Positions 9,085-18,430 of a stretch of DNA of 64,000 nt are shown piece by piece. The position numbers and the translations under genes were made by a program. Each line of letters opens with the position of its first letter. Position 1 is the first letter of the stretch. The DNA is taken from positions 806,001 through 870,000 of the forward strand of contig NZ_RBXT01000001.1 of NCBI RefSeq assembly GCF_003635045.1, read 5' to 3'. The stretch comes from Terracoccus luteus (lineage in GTDB: Bacteria; Actinomycetota; Actinomycetes; Actinomycetales; Dermatophilaceae). The notes below the pieces were generated by a model. That model did no database searches and was not told the DNA's origin. It saw only the letters and a program-made list of their open reading frames with translations.

Positions 9085-10094
9085 CGGCGGTCCTCCTGCT
9101 GCGGGTCACGGTGCCGGGTGTCCGCCGCCCCGGCGTCGCCGAGGTTGCGGTTGCGGTTCTCGGCCGTCTCGGTGAGCGTGAAGAAGAGCTCCTCGAGGTG
9201 CGTCTGCTCGCCCCGCAGCTCGTGCACGGCGACGTCGGCCGCGTGGGCGACGTCGCCGACGAGGACGAGGTCGCCGGTGTCGACCTGCAGGCCCTCACCC
9301 CGGCGACGCGCCTGCACCCCGCGGTCGGAGAGGGCGCGCACGAGGGCGTCGGGGTCGGACGTGCGCACATAGGCGGTCGCCCGGCCGCGCAGCTCGGCGA
9401 CGGTGCCCTGGGCCACCCGGCGGCCGTTGGCGATGATGACGACGTCGTCGACCGTCTGCTCGACCTCGCCGAGCATGTGGCTGGAGATGAGCAGGGTGCG
9501 GCCCTCGTCGGCGAGGTGGCGCAGGAAGCCGCGCAGCCACCGGATGCCCTCCGGGTCGAGGCCGTTCGCCGGCTCGTCGAGGATGATGACGGCCGGGTCG
9601 CCGAGCAGCGCGGCCGCCAGGCCGAGGCGCTGGCGCATGCCCATCGAGTAGCCGCCGGCCCGTTGCCGGGCCGCCGCCGGTATGCCGACGAGCTCGAGCA
9701 GCTCGTCGACCCGGCGGGCGGGCACGCCGGCGACGGTGGCGAGCACCCGCAGGTGGTCGCGCCCGCTGCGGCCGGGGTGGAAGCTCGTCGCCTCGAGCGC
9801 CGAGCCGACGACGGCCTGGGGGTTCTCGATCTCGGCGTACCGCCGACCGTCGATCGTCGCCGTGCCCGCGGTGGGCCGGACGAGGCCGAGCAGCATGCGC
9901 AGCGTCGTCGTCTTCCCGCTGCCGTTCGGGCCGAGGAAGCCGGTCACCCGCCCGGGGCGCACGTCGAAGTCGAGGTCGTCGACGGCGGTGAAGGAGCCGA
10001 AGCGCTTCGTCAGCCCCCGCACCTCGATGACGCCGCGCGGGCCGGCTGCCGCCGAGTCGGGACGTGGGGGCCGGGAGGGGGTCGCGCTCGCCAC
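9081..10094 (-). CDS. ABC transporter ATP-binding protein
   Basis: A 337-residue ATPase subunit of the DrrA/CcmA type. Walker A is GPNGSGKTT, the signature is [12 protein letters not shown], Walker B is [13 protein letters not shown], and the switch His lies in [13 protein letters not shown]. The C-terminal 70 residues form the extra domain common in drug-export ATPases. The GTG at 10094 is the last start before the family's own N-terminus ([14 protein letters not shown]); it adds about 20 Pro/Ala-rich residues. It pairs with the overlapping permease gene to make a two-subunit exporter. The divergent CNNM gene begins 106 nt away. Confidence 0.9.
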   Translation of the reverse strand: MASATPSRPPRPDSAAAGPRGVIEVRGLTKRFGSFTAVDDLDFDVRPGRVTGFLGPNGSGKTTTLRMLLGLVRPTAGTATIDGRRYAEIENPQAVVGSALEATSFHPGRSGRDHLRVLATVAGVPARRVDELLELVGIPAAARQRAGGYSMGMRQRLGLAAALLGDPAVIILDEPANGLDPEGIRWLRGFLRHLADEGRTLLISSHMLGEVEQTVDDVVIIANGRRVAQGTVAELRGRATAYVRTSDPDALVRALSDRGVQARRRGEGLQVDTGDLVLVGDVAHAADVAVHELRGEQTHLEELFFTLTETAENRNRNLGDAGAADTRHRDPQQEDRR

Positions 10095-10187
10095 ACCCCC
10101 ACTCAACCACACGGCATCCTGCCCCCTGCGGACGGCGCCGGGCACGGACACGACGGGTGGCGGCCGAGGAGTGTCCGTGGTGCTGGC

Positions 10188-10193
10188 TAGGGT
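10188..10193 (+). promoter_or_regulatory. Predicted -10 box, leaderless start at 10201
   Basis: TAGGGT ends 7 nt before the ATG at 10201, with no Shine-Dalgarno sequence between. Confidence 0.5.
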
Positions 10194-10200
10194 GGCCGCC

Positions 10201-11589
10201 ATGACCGAGTGGTTGCTGCTGCTGGGCGCGGTGGTGCTCACGGCCGGCACCACGTTGTTCGTCGCCGCCGAGTTCTCCCTCGTCGCGCTCGACCGGCCCG
10301 CCGTGCAGCGCGCCATCGACGAGGGCGACCCCCGGGCGCGCGTCGTGCTGCAGTCGCTCAAGCAGCTCTCGACCCAGCTTTCGGCCGCCCAGGTCGGCAT
10401 CACCATCACCACGCTCGTCGTCGGCTACCTCGCGGAGCCCTCCATCGGCCGCCTGATCGAGGGCCCCCTCGCCTCGGCGGGCCTGGGGGAGGGGCCGGCG
10501 CAGGCGGTCTCGGCGGTCGTCGCCCTCGTGCTCGCCACCGTCTTCTCGATGATCTTCGGCGAGCTGCTCCCGCAGTTCCTCGGCATCTCCGCCCCGCTCG
10601 CCACGGCCAAGGTCGTCGCGCTGCCCGTGCGCGTCTTCGCCGTCGTGGCGAGGCCCCTCATCGTCGTGCTCAACGGGTCGGCCAACGCCGTCCTGCGCCG
10701 TCTCGGCATCGAGCCGCAGGAGGAGCTGTCGGGCGCGCGCACCCCGCAAGAGCTCGCCAGCCTCGTCGAGCGCTCGGCCGAGGCGGGCACGCTCGACGTC
10801 ACGACCGCGCGCATGCTGACGCGCTCGCTCGGTTTCGGCGAGCGCACCGCCGACGACGTCATGACGCCGCGGGTGCGGTGCACCGGCATCCACCGCGACG
10901 AGTCGGCCGACGACGTGCTGCGCCTCGCCCGACGCACCGGGCACTCCCGCTTCCCCGTGCTCGGCGACGACTGGGACGACGTCGACGGCGTCGTGCACGT
11001 CAAGAAGGCGATGGCCGTGCCGCACGACCGGCGGCGCGACGTGCCGGTGTCGGCCCTCATGGTCGACCGCCTCGTCGTCCCCGAGACGATCCGCCTCGAC
11101 CCGCTGCTGCGCCAGCTGCGCGAGGGCGGCTTCCAGATGGCCGTCGTCGTCGACGAGTACGGCGGGACGTCGGGCATCGTCACCCTCGAGGACGTCGTCG
11201 AGGAGATCGTCGGCGAGGTGGCCGACGAGCACGACCGCAACCGGCCGAGCGGTCGCGCCCTCATCGACGGCTCGTGGACCGTGCCCGGCCTGTGGCGCCC
11301 CGACGAGGTGCGTGAGGCCTTCGACGCCGACGTCCCCGACGGCGCCGCCTACGAGACGATGGGCGGCTTCGTCATGCAGGTGCTGGGCCGGGTGCCCGTC
11401 GCCGGCGACGTCGTCGCGGTGCCCGGGTGGCGCATCACCGTCGCGGGCATGGAGGGCCGCCGGGTCGACCGGCTGCGGTTCGTGCCCGACCCCGACACCG
11501 CGGTCGAGCCGTGGCCGGCGACGGGTGCGGACGCCGGGTCGACCGGGTCAGCCGGGTCAGCCGGCTCGTCGCAGCCGGGCGGGGCGTGA
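10201..11589 (+). CDS. CNNM/HlyC-CorC family membrane protein with CBS pair (I)
   Basis: A 462-residue 'hemolysin family' protein: a CNNM transmembrane domain (1-180, four helices), two CBS domains (about 205-330) and a CorC/HlyC C-terminal domain (about 345-430). Related proteins act in Mg2+ or Co2+ efflux; haemolysis is a historic label. The family motif GELxPK reads GELLPQ here (Lys to Gln). The C-terminus is a Gly/Ser tail. It overlaps the next gene by 4 nt (GTGA), so the pair is co-translated. A leaderless TAGGGT box precedes the ATG. Confidence 0.88.
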   Translation: MTEWLLLLGAVVLTAGTTLFVAAEFSLVALDRPAVQRAIDEGDPRARVVLQSLKQLSTQLSAAQVGITITTLVVGYLAEPSIGRLIEGPLASAGLGEGPAQAVSAVVALVLATVFSMIFGELLPQFLGISAPLATAKVVALPVRVFAVVARPLIVVLNGSANAVLRRLGIEPQEELSGARTPQELASLVERSAEAGTLDVTTARMLTRSLGFGERTADDVMTPRVRCTGIHRDESADDVLRLARRTGHSRFPVLGDDWDDVDGVVHVKKAMAVPHDRRRDVPVSALMVDRLVVPETIRLDPLLRQLREGGFQMAVVVDEYGGTSGIVTLEDVVEEIVGEVADEHDRNRPSGRALIDGSWTVPGLWRPDEVREAFDADVPDGAAYETMGGFVMQVLGRVPVAGDVVAVPGWRITVAGMEGRRVDRLRFVPDPDTAVEPWPATGADAGSTGSAGSAGSSQPGGA

Positions 11590-12617
11590 GCGTGGCCTAC
11601 GCCGTCTCGTTGCTGCTGCTGCTCGGCAACGCCTTCTTCGTCGGGGCGGAGTTCGCCGCCATGGCCGTGCGCCGCTCGGGTCTCGAACCCCTCGCGGATG
11701 CCGGCAGCCGCCGGGCCCGCACGTGCCTCGACGCCCTCGAGCGCCTCGGCTCGATGCTCGCCACGGCCCAGCTCGGCATCACCATCTGCTCGGTGGGCCT
11801 CGGTGCCCTCGCCGAGGACGCCCTGCACCACCTGTTCGAGCCGGTGTTCCACTCCGTCGGGCTCGGCGACGCCTGGGCCAGCGGCCTGGCCCTCGCGCTC
11901 GCCCTGCTCGTCGTGTCGTACCTGCACGTCGTCGTCGGCGAGATGGTGCCGAAGAACCTCGCCATCGCCGGGCCCGAGCGGGCGGCGCTGCTGCTCGTGC
12001 CGACGCTGTACGCCATCTCGAACGGCCTCCGTCCCCTCGTGCACGCGATGGAGGTCATCGCCAAGGGGCTCGTGCGCCGGCTCGGCATCGAGCCCAAGGA
12101 CGAGATCGCCTCGGCCTTCACCGCCGAGGAGGTGGCCCAGATCGTCGGCGAGTCACGCCGCGAGGGCCTCATCGAGGAGGAGCGGCACGGCCTCGTGGCC
12201 AAGACGCTCGAGTTCAGCGACAAGCTCGCCCGCGACGTCGCCGTCGACGTCGCGGGGCTGACGACGGTCGAGCTCGGTGCCACCCCGGCCGACATCGAGC
12301 GGCTCGTCGCCCGACAGGGGTTCTCGCGCTACCCGGTGCGTGACGCCGGGGGCGACATCGCGGGCTACGTGCACCTCAAGGACGTCCTCTACGCCGACGA
12401 CGAGCGCCACGACCTGCCCATCCCCGCCAAGCGCGTGCGACGCCTGGCCACGGTGCGCGAGCAGGACGAGGTCGAGGACGTCCTCGCCACGATGCAGGCG
12501 ACGGGCGCCCACCTCGCCCGGGTCATCGACGAGGCCGGCGAGGTGAGCGGCGTCGTCTTCCTCGAGGACGTGCTCGAGGAGCTCGTCGGCGAGGTGACCG
12601 ACACGACGCAGCGCTGA
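11586..12617 (+). CDS. CNNM/CBS family membrane protein (II)
   Basis: A 343-residue paralogue of the preceding gene. It has the CNNM domain with an intact GEMVPK motif and two CBS domains ending at LEDVLEELVGEVTD, but lacks the C-terminal CorC/HlyC domain. GTG at 11586 overlaps the upstream stop by 4 nt; a second in-frame GTG lies at 11592. Tandem pairs of one long and one short CNNM protein are usual in Actinobacteria, which suggests a heterodimer. It converges on the ASCH-like gene with 48 nt between stops. Confidence 0.87.
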   Translation: MSVAYAVSLLLLLGNAFFVGAEFAAMAVRRSGLEPLADAGSRRARTCLDALERLGSMLATAQLGITICSVGLGALAEDALHHLFEPVFHSVGLGDAWASGLALALALLVVSYLHVVVGEMVPKNLAIAGPERAALLLVPTLYAISNGLRPLVHAMEVIAKGLVRRLGIEPKDEIASAFTAEEVAQIVGESRREGLIEEERHGLVAKTLEFSDKLARDVAVDVAGLTTVELGATPADIERLVARQGFSRYPVRDAGGDIAGYVHLKDVLYADDERHDLPIPAKRVRRLATVREQDEVEDVLATMQATGAHLARVIDEAGEVSGVVFLEDVLEELVGEVTDTTQR

Positions 12618-12665
12618 GCCCGCCGAAGCCGCCGGGCCCGGTGGCCGGGTGGCCGATGGCCGCGC

Positions 12666-13295
12666 TCAGGACCCGTCGGACCCGTCGGACCCGGCGGCGT
12701 GGTCGAGGTAGGCCTGCCCGCGGGGCGACAGCTCGTAGCCGACGTCGTGGCTGATGGTCAGGCCGAGGGCCTTGAGCTTGCGGATGTCGACCTTCATCGG
12801 CAGTAGCGGGGAGTCCCGTTGCTGGGCCAGAGTCCGGGCCACGACCCGGGGGTTGTCGCGGATCCACTCGAGGATCTCGCGGGTCCACGGGCCGCTCGGG
12901 CGGGCGTCGAGGCGGGCCAGCCGTCGGGTGAGGTCGGCCAGCCCGTCGTCGTCGGGAAGGGTGTCGCGCAGAACGACCCGAGGGTCCTCCCCCGCCCAGC
13001 TGAGCCGGATGCGGTAGACGGTGTCGCCGCCGCGCCCACCGCGGGCCGAGGGACGGTGGCCGTCGGGGGACATCTGACGGCGCAGGGCGGCGAGGTCCTT
13101 CAGGCCCGCCCGGCGGGCGTCGCGCTCGGTGAGCCGGTCGGGGTCGCGCACGCGGCTGACGGCGTCGAAGCGCACGAGCCCGGCCGAGGTGAGCTGGGTG
13201 CCGCCGACGGTGACCCGGGGCGCGTCCCACCGGCGGAACGCCTGGGTGACGGTGCCCGCACGGATGCCCTCCGCCACGGGCTTGGAGATGAGCAC
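12666..13295 (-). CDS. ASCH/PUA-like domain protein, unknown function
   Basis: A 209-residue protein that begins VLISKPVAEGIRAGTVTQAFRRW, the opening expected of the ASCH (PUA-like, RNA-binding) fold, with a beta-rich N-terminal half (to about 100). The C-terminal half (EILEWIRDNPRVVARTLAQ ... LKALGLTISHDVGYELSPRG) resembles a winged helix for recognising substrate or nucleic acid. It ends in a GSDGSDGS tail. The GTG at 13295 starts the recognised domain; upstream frame is unrelated in composition. The start lies 98 nt from tRNA-Arg on the same strand. The role is unknown; RNA binding is inferred from the fold only. Confidence 0.65.
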   Translation of the reverse strand: MLISKPVAEGIRAGTVTQAFRRWDAPRVTVGGTQLTSAGLVRFDAVSRVRDPDRLTERDARRAGLKDLAALRRQMSPDGHRPSARGGRGGDTVYRIRLSWAGEDPRVVLRDTLPDDDGLADLTRRLARLDARPSGPWTREILEWIRDNPRVVARTLAQQRDSPLLPMKVDIRKLKALGLTISHDVGYELSPRGQAYLDHAAGSDGSDGS

Positions 13296-13393
13296 CCGAC
13301 CATCGTGCCGCACGCCCCTGACGGGGCGTCCTGGCCGGGGCCCTCGAGGGACGTGCCGGGCACGCGACCGCCGCACGAGGCGAGGTCGATCGG

Positions 13394-13465
13394 TGCCCCC
13401 GGCAGGATTCGAACCTGCGCCACCGCCTCCGGAGGGCGGTGCTCTATCCCCTGAGCTACGGGGGC
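13394..13465 (-). tRNA. tRNA-Arg (anticodon CCG)
   Basis: Read on the minus strand, the acceptor GCCCCCG pairs with CGGGGGC, followed by discriminator A; CCA is not encoded. The D-loop has GGGGA, the anticodon loop is CTCCGGA with CCG at 34-36, and the T-loop is TTCGAAT closed by GCAGG/CCTGC. It decodes CGG. It stands next to nrtL, an arginyl-tRNA-synthetase-derived gene. Confidence 0.97.
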
Positions 13466-13555
13466 GGCTGCGCTCTTGCGAGCGCTCGTGGAGACTAGCA
13501 GCCGCCGGAGCCGTTCCCTCAATGCGCCCCCTCGGGCCGGTCGCACGCCGCTGCC

Positions 13556-13561
13556 TAGACT
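13556..13561 (+). promoter_or_regulatory. Predicted -10 box of nrtL-lysA (leaderless)
   Basis: TAGACT is followed by 6 nt and the ATG at 13568. It would start a leaderless transcript for the nrtL-lysA pair. Confidence 0.55.
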
Positions 13562-13567
13562 CGTGAC

Positions 13568-14386
13568 ATGACGCCGGAGCGCCTGCGCGCCTTGCTCGAC
13601 GACGTCGCCGCCGAGGCCGTGGCGCAGGACCGTCTGCCCGCCGAGGCCGCCGACGGAGCGCCGGCGGGACCGCTCTTCCGGCCCGTCCGGCCGCGCGGCG
13701 AGGGTGAGGTGGCCGACTGGGTGACGCCGGTGGCCCAGCGGTGGTCGCGGGCCCTGTCGCTGACGCCGCGAGTGCTCGCCCGGGTGCTCGCCGCCGGCCT
13801 CGTGGCCCGGCCGGAGGTGGCGGCCGTCGAGGTCGCACCGTCGGGCCTCGTCACGCTGACCGTCACCGACGAGGCGCGGGGCCAGGTCGTCGCCGCGGTG
13901 CTCGCCGACCCCACGGGGTACGCCCGGGGGGTGCCGTCCGGCGCGGTGCCGCCTGCGGCCTCGCCCCCGGGGTCGCCCCCCACCTCGACTCCGGACCCCT
14001 CCGTCTCGGACCGGCTGGCCCCGGCGCGACGGGCCCACTCGCGGTTGCGCCGGCTCGTGCGCAACGCCGAGGCGGTCGGGGTGCACCAGCGTGACCAGGG
14101 CGCCCGCGACCGGCTCGCCGACGTCGCCGAACGCCTGCTCCTCGTCGCCCTCGCCGACCTGCCGCAGCGCCTCGCCGCCCACGAGGGCGACCGGGCGCGG
14201 CAGGAGCGAGCGCTGCTCGACCTCGCGGGCCTCGCCGACGCCTGGGACCTCCCGCTGCGACCGCGCACCGTCGACGACCCCGACGAGCGTGTGCACGGGG
14301 TACGACTGGGCCTCGCGCGGGCCGCCTCCCTCGTCTTGCGCAATGGACTCCACCGGCTGGGCGCCGACGCCCCGGAGAGGATGTAG
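13568..14386 (+). CDS. nrtL: NrtL: ArgS-related protein with DALR anticodon-binding domain, no catalytic core
   Basis: A 272-residue protein. The first ~115 residues resemble the N-terminal additional domain of arginyl-tRNA synthetase; a Pro/Ser/Gly linker (about 120-145) follows; residues about 150-260 form a DALR all-helical anticodon-binding domain (RAHSRLRRLVRNAE ... ARAASLVLRNGLHRLG). The class I catalytic core with HIGH and KMSKS is absent, so it cannot charge tRNA. The position is telling: in corynebacteria and mycobacteria a full argS precedes lysA here. A regulatory or tRNA-binding role is inferred. The lysA start follows after 2 nt. Confidence 0.8.
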   Translation: MTPERLRALLDDVAAEAVAQDRLPAEAADGAPAGPLFRPVRPRGEGEVADWVTPVAQRWSRALSLTPRVLARVLAAGLVARPEVAAVEVAPSGLVTLTVTDEARGQVVAAVLADPTGYARGVPSGAVPPAASPPGSPPTSTPDPSVSDRLAPARRAHSRLRRLVRNAEAVGVHQRDQGARDRLADVAERLLLVALADLPQRLAAHEGDRARQERALLDLAGLADAWDLPLRPRTVDDPDERVHGVRLGLARAASLVLRNGLHRLGADAPERM

Positions 14387-14388
14387 GG

Positions 14389-15804
14389 ATGCACGCTCAC
14401 GAGGCCGGTGCCCTGCACGCCGACGGCTACCGGGGGCCGGCGTGGCTGCACTCCCCGGTCGACGTCAACGCGCTCGTGCCGTCGCTGTGGTCACACAACG
14501 TACGGCGGGCGGGCGATGGCATCCTCACGGTTGCCGGTCTCGGTGCCGACGCGCTGGCGCGCGAGGTCGGCACTCCGGCCTACGTCCTCGACGAGGACGA
14601 CTTCCGTTCGCGCGCAAGGGAGTTCAGGGACGCCTACGAGGCGGCGTTCGCGCCGCTCGCGGGCGCCGACGTCTACTACGCCGGCAAGGCGTTCCTGTGC
14701 ACCGAGGTGGCCCGCTGGGTGCACCAGGAAGGGCTGCACCTCGACGTCTGCAGCGGTGGCGAGCTCGCCGTCGCGGTGCGCGCGGGCCTGCCGGGCGAGC
14801 TCGTCGGGGTGCACGGCAACAACAAGAGCGTCGCCGAGATCGAGGCCGCCCTGCGGCACGGGGTGGGGCGCGTCGTCGTCGACTCCTTCGACGAGATCGA
14901 GCGGGTCGCGCAGGTGGCCGGCCGGCTCGGCGTCGTCGCCCCGGTGCTCGTGCGCGTCACCGTCGGGGTCGAGGCCCACACCCACGAGTTCATCGCCACC
15001 GCCCACGAGGACCAGAAGTTCGGCTTCTCGCTCTCGAGCGGCAGCGCCTTCGAGGCCGCCCGCCGTATCGCCGGGCACGGCGACACCCTGCGGCTGCTCG
15101 GGCTGCACAGCCACATCGGCTCGCAGATCTTCGACACCTCGGGGTTCGAGGTCTCGGCCCGCCGCGTGCTCGGTCTGCACGCCCGGGTCGTGCGCGAGCT
15201 GGGGCTCGACCTGCCCGAGCTCGACCTCGGTGGCGGCTTCGGCATCGCCTACACGACCGAGCACCGACCCCTGCCGCCGGCCGAGCTGGCGACGGGGATG
15301 GCCACCATCGTCGAGCGCGAGTGCCGGGCCGAGGGCGTGCCCGTGCCGCGCATCTCCGTCGAGCCCGGTCGGGCCATCGCCGGCCCGAGCACCTTCACCC
15401 TCTACGAGGTCGGCACCGTCAAGCCCGTCGCGCTCGACGGCGGGGCGTCGCGCGTCTACGTGTCGGTCGACGGCGGGATGAGCGACAACGTGCGCCCGGC
15501 CCTCTACGACGCCGACTTCTCGTGCACCCTCGCCGGCCGGACCTCCGAGGCGCCGCCCGTGCTGGCCCGCGTCGTCGGCAAGCACTGCGAGAGCGGCGAC
15601 ATCGTCGTCAAGGACGAGTTCCTCCCGGCCGACGTGCATCCCGGCGACCTCATCGCCGTGCCCGGCACCGGTGCCTACTGCCGCGCGCTCTCGAGCCAGT
15701 ACAACCACACCCCGCGCCCGCCGGTCGTCGCGGTGCGCGACGGGCAGGTGCGCACCATCGTGCGCCGCGAGACCATCGACGACCTTCTCGCCCTCGACGT
15801 CTGA
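14389..15804 (+). CDS. lysA: Diaminopimelate decarboxylase
   Basis: A 471-residue PLP enzyme that decarboxylates meso-diaminopimelate to L-lysine, the last step of lysine synthesis. The PLP lysine is K100 in YYAGKAFL; other marks are HLDVCSGGE, the glycine loop LDLGGGFGIAY and the cross-subunit HCESGD motif. The fold-III barrel and beta domain are complete and the length is normal. GGAGAGG lies 9 nt before the ATG, and only 2 nt separate it from nrtL, so expression is likely coupled. hom follows after 214 nt. Confidence 0.96.
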   Translation: MHAHEAGALHADGYRGPAWLHSPVDVNALVPSLWSHNVRRAGDGILTVAGLGADALAREVGTPAYVLDEDDFRSRAREFRDAYEAAFAPLAGADVYYAGKAFLCTEVARWVHQEGLHLDVCSGGELAVAVRAGLPGELVGVHGNNKSVAEIEAALRHGVGRVVVDSFDEIERVAQVAGRLGVVAPVLVRVTVGVEAHTHEFIATAHEDQKFGFSLSSGSAFEAARRIAGHGDTLRLLGLHSHIGSQIFDTSGFEVSARRVLGLHARVVRELGLDLPELDLGGGFGIAYTTEHRPLPPAELATGMATIVERECRAEGVPVPRISVEPGRAIAGPSTFTLYEVGTVKPVALDGGASRVYVSVDGGMSDNVRPALYDADFSCTLAGRTSEAPPVLARVVGKHCESGDIVVKDEFLPADVHPGDLIAVPGTGAYCRALSSQYNHTPRPPVVAVRDGQVRTIVRRETIDDLLALDV

Positions 15805-16018
15805 GCCCCCTCACCGAGACCAGATCGAGCGCCGGGCGAGGCCCGCGGAGGATGCCGTCGCCCTCGCGACGCCGGCCCTCCACGGGCCGCACGATGGTCC
15901 GTCGCGGGTCCGGTGATCGTGCGTCGGGCGCCGCCGGCGGCAGGAGAATGGCCTGCGCTCGTGTCCGGATCGCGAAACAACGACTGTCCACCCTGCGGAC
16001 AGGCGGCAGGATTCGCCC

Positions 16019-17335
16019 GTGACACCTGAGCCCAGCCCCACCCGTCCCGTGCGCGTCGCGCTGCTCGGCGCCGGCGTCGTCGGCGGGGCCGTGGCGCGGC
16101 TGCTCACCGAGCACGCGGACGACATGCGCGCCCGCGTCGGGGGGTCGCTCGAGATCGTCGGGATCGCCGTGCGCCGGGCCGGCCGCGACCGCAGCGACCT
16201 CGGTCTCGACCCGTCGCTCTTCACGACCGACGCCGACGAGCTCGTCACCCGGGCCGACGTCGTCGTCGAGGTCATCGGAGGCATCGAGCCGGCGCGCTCG
16301 CTCATCCTGCGGGCGATGGAGCACGGCGCCTCGGTCGTCACCGCCAACAAGGCACTGCTCGCCGAGGACGGCCCCACCCTGTACGACGCCGCCGCCGAGC
16401 ACGGAGTCGACCTCTACTACGAGGCCGCCGTCGCCGGGGCCATCCCGCTGCTGCGGCCGCTGCGCGAGTCGCTCGCCGGCGACGAGGTGCGCACGGTGCT
16501 CGGCATCGTCAACGGCACGACGAACTACGTCCTCGACAAGATGGACACGACCGGCGCCGGCTTCGCGGACGCCGTCGAGCAGGCCCAGGCCCTCGGGTAC
16601 GCCGAGGCCGACCCCACCGCCGACGTCGAGGGCTTCGACGCCGCCGCCAAGGCCGCCATCCTGGCCTCGCTGGCGTTCCACACCCGGGTGTCCGGCGTGG
16701 ACGTCCACCGCGAGGGCATCACCGAGGTGACCGCCGCCGACATCGCCGCCGCGCGCGAGATGGACTGTGTCGTCAAGCTGCTCGCGATCTGCGAGCGCAC
16801 CGACGCCGGGGTCTCGGTGCGTGTGCACCCGGCGATGATCCCGCGCTCGCACCCGCTCGCCGGGGTGCGCGAGGCGTTCAACGCCGTCTTCGTCGAGGCG
16901 GATGCCGCGGGGCAGCTCATGTTCTACGGGCGCGGCGCGGGCGGGGACCCCACGGCATCCGCCGTGCTCGGCGACATCGTCGCGGTGGCCCGTCACCGTG
17001 TCGGCGGGGGGCTGGGCCCGGGGGAGTCGACCTACGCCGACCTGCCCGTGCTCGAGATGGGGCAGGCCGTGACGAGGTACCACATCAGCCTCGACGTCGA
17101 GGACCGCTCGGGCGTGCTGGCGCAGGTCGCCGCCGCCTTCGCCGAGCACGACGTCTCGATCGAGACGGTCCGCCAGCAGCTCGTGCCGGGCACCGCCTCG
17201 CAGAGCGCGCGGGCCAACCTCATCATCGTCACCCACACGGCGACCGACGCCGCGTTGTCGAGCACCGTCGAGCGGCTGCGCACGCTCGACGTCGTGCGCG
17301 GTGTGAACTCCCTGATGCGCGTGGAAGGTTCGTGA
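16019..17335 (+). CDS. hom: Homoserine dehydrogenase
   Basis: A 438-residue enzyme that reduces aspartate semialdehyde to homoserine, the branch to threonine and methionine. It has an NAD(P) Rossmann motif ([11 protein letters not shown]), the catalytic domain ([11 protein letters not shown], the K in [14 protein letters not shown]) and a C-terminal ACT domain from about 345 ([17 protein letters not shown]) that mediates threonine feedback in relatives. GTG at 16019 is preceded by GGCAGG; a hairpin (CTGTCC 15984-15989 / GGACAG 15997-16002) lies directly upstream. The stop overlaps the thrC start (TGATG). Confidence 0.96.
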   Translation: MTPEPSPTRPVRVALLGAGVVGGAVARLLTEHADDMRARVGGSLEIVGIAVRRAGRDRSDLGLDPSLFTTDADELVTRADVVVEVIGGIEPARSLILRAMEHGASVVTANKALLAEDGPTLYDAAAEHGVDLYYEAAVAGAIPLLRPLRESLAGDEVRTVLGIVNGTTNYVLDKMDTTGAGFADAVEQAQALGYAEADPTADVEGFDAAAKAAILASLAFHTRVSGVDVHREGITEVTAADIAAAREMDCVVKLLAICERTDAGVSVRVHPAMIPRSHPLAGVREAFNAVFVEADAAGQLMFYGRGAGGDPTASAVLGDIVAVARHRVGGGLGPGESTYADLPVLEMGQAVTRYHISLDVEDRSGVLAQVAAAFAEHDVSIETVRQQLVPGTASQSARANLIIVTHTATDAALSSTVERLRTLDVVRGVNSLMRVEGS

Positions 17336-18429
17336 TGGTGCACCAGTGGCGAGGGGTCATCCCCGAGTACGCCGACCGTCTGCCGATGCTCGCGGGCGCG
17401 CCGGTCGTGACGCTGCGCGAGGGCGGCACGCCGCTCATCCCCGCCGAGCGTCTGTCCGAGCTCGTCGGGGCCGAGGTGCACCTCAAGTACGAGGGGCTCA
17501 ACCCGACCGGCTCGTTCAAGGACCGCGGCATGACGACCGCGATCAGCATGGCCGCCAAGCACGGCGCCAAGGCCGTCATCTGCGCGAGCACCGGCAACAC
17601 GAGCGCGTCGGCCGCCGCCTACGCGGTCAAGGCCGGCATGACGTGCGGTGTGCTCGTGCCCGAGGGCAAGATCGCGATGGGCAAGCTCAGCCAGGCGATT
17701 GCCCACGGCGCGACCCTGCTGCAGGTCGAGGGCAACTTCGACGCCTGTCTCGACGTGGCCCGCAAGCTCGCCGAGTCGTACCCGATCGAGCTCGTCAACA
17801 GCGTCAACCCGGCCCGCATCGAGGGCCAGAAGACGGCGAGCTTCGAGGTCGTCGACGCGCTCGGCGACGCCCCCGACATCCACTGCCTGCCCGTCGGCAA
17901 CGCCGGCAACATCACCGCCTACTGGCGCGGCTACCGCGAGTACTGCAACGATCCGCAGGTGAGCGACCGGCCGGGCCCGGCGACGCACCTGCCGGTCATG
18001 TGGGGCTTCCAGGCCGCGGGCGCCGCCCCGCTCGTCAAGGGACACCCGATCGACGACCCCGAGACGATCGCCACCGCGATCCGCATCGGCAACCCCGCCT
18101 CGTGGTCGCAGGCGATCGCGGCCCGTGACGAGTCCGGGGGTCGCATCGACGCCGTCACCGACGAGCAGATCCTGGCGGCGCACCGTTTCCTGTCCGCCCG
18201 CGAGGGCGTCTTCGTCGAGCCCGGCTCGGCCGCGTCGGTGGCCGGCCTGATCGCCAGCGCCGAGGCCGGCCTCGTGCCCGCCGGGGCCCGCATCGTCTGC
18301 ACCGTCACCGGTCACGGTCTCAAGGACCCCCAGTGGGCCCTGCGCACCGCCGACGGTGGCGAGGTGGTCCCCACGCGGGTCTCGGTCGACGCCGTGTCGG
18401 CCGCCCGCGCCCTCGGCCTCGAGGGCTGA
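17335..18429 (+). CDS. thrC: Threonine synthase
   Basis: A 364-residue PLP enzyme that converts O-phosphohomoserine to threonine. It is the short, plant/actinobacterial fold type. The PLP lysine is K62 in TGSFKDRG, followed by [14 protein letters not shown] and a glycine phosphate cup GNAGN. ATG at 17335 shares one base with the hom stop, and GGAAGG lies upstream. It is the middle gene of hom-thrC-thrB. Confidence 0.96.
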   Translation: MVHQWRGVIPEYADRLPMLAGAPVVTLREGGTPLIPAERLSELVGAEVHLKYEGLNPTGSFKDRGMTTAISMAAKHGAKAVICASTGNTSASAAAYAVKAGMTCGVLVPEGKIAMGKLSQAIAHGATLLQVEGNFDACLDVARKLAESYPIELVNSVNPARIEGQKTASFEVVDALGDAPDIHCLPVGNAGNITAYWRGYREYCNDPQVSDRPGPATHLPVMWGFQAAGAAPLVKGHPIDDPETIATAIRIGNPASWSQAIAARDESGGRIDAVTDEQILAAHRFLSAREGVFVEPGSAASVAGLIASAEAGLVPAGARIVCTVTGHGLKDPQWALRTADGGEVVPTRVSVDAVSAARALGLEG

Positions 18430-18430
18430 C

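Noticed and set aside
10095-10412. N-terminal extension of the ABC ATPase upstream of 10094
   Set aside because: The added sequence is out of character, overlaps the divergent CNNM gene and its promoter, and lacks family similarity.
15805-16018. Threonine or lysine attenuator ahead of hom
   Set aside because: No leader peptide with Thr or Lys codon runs and no alternative hairpins; only a 6-bp hairpin next to the ribosome site.
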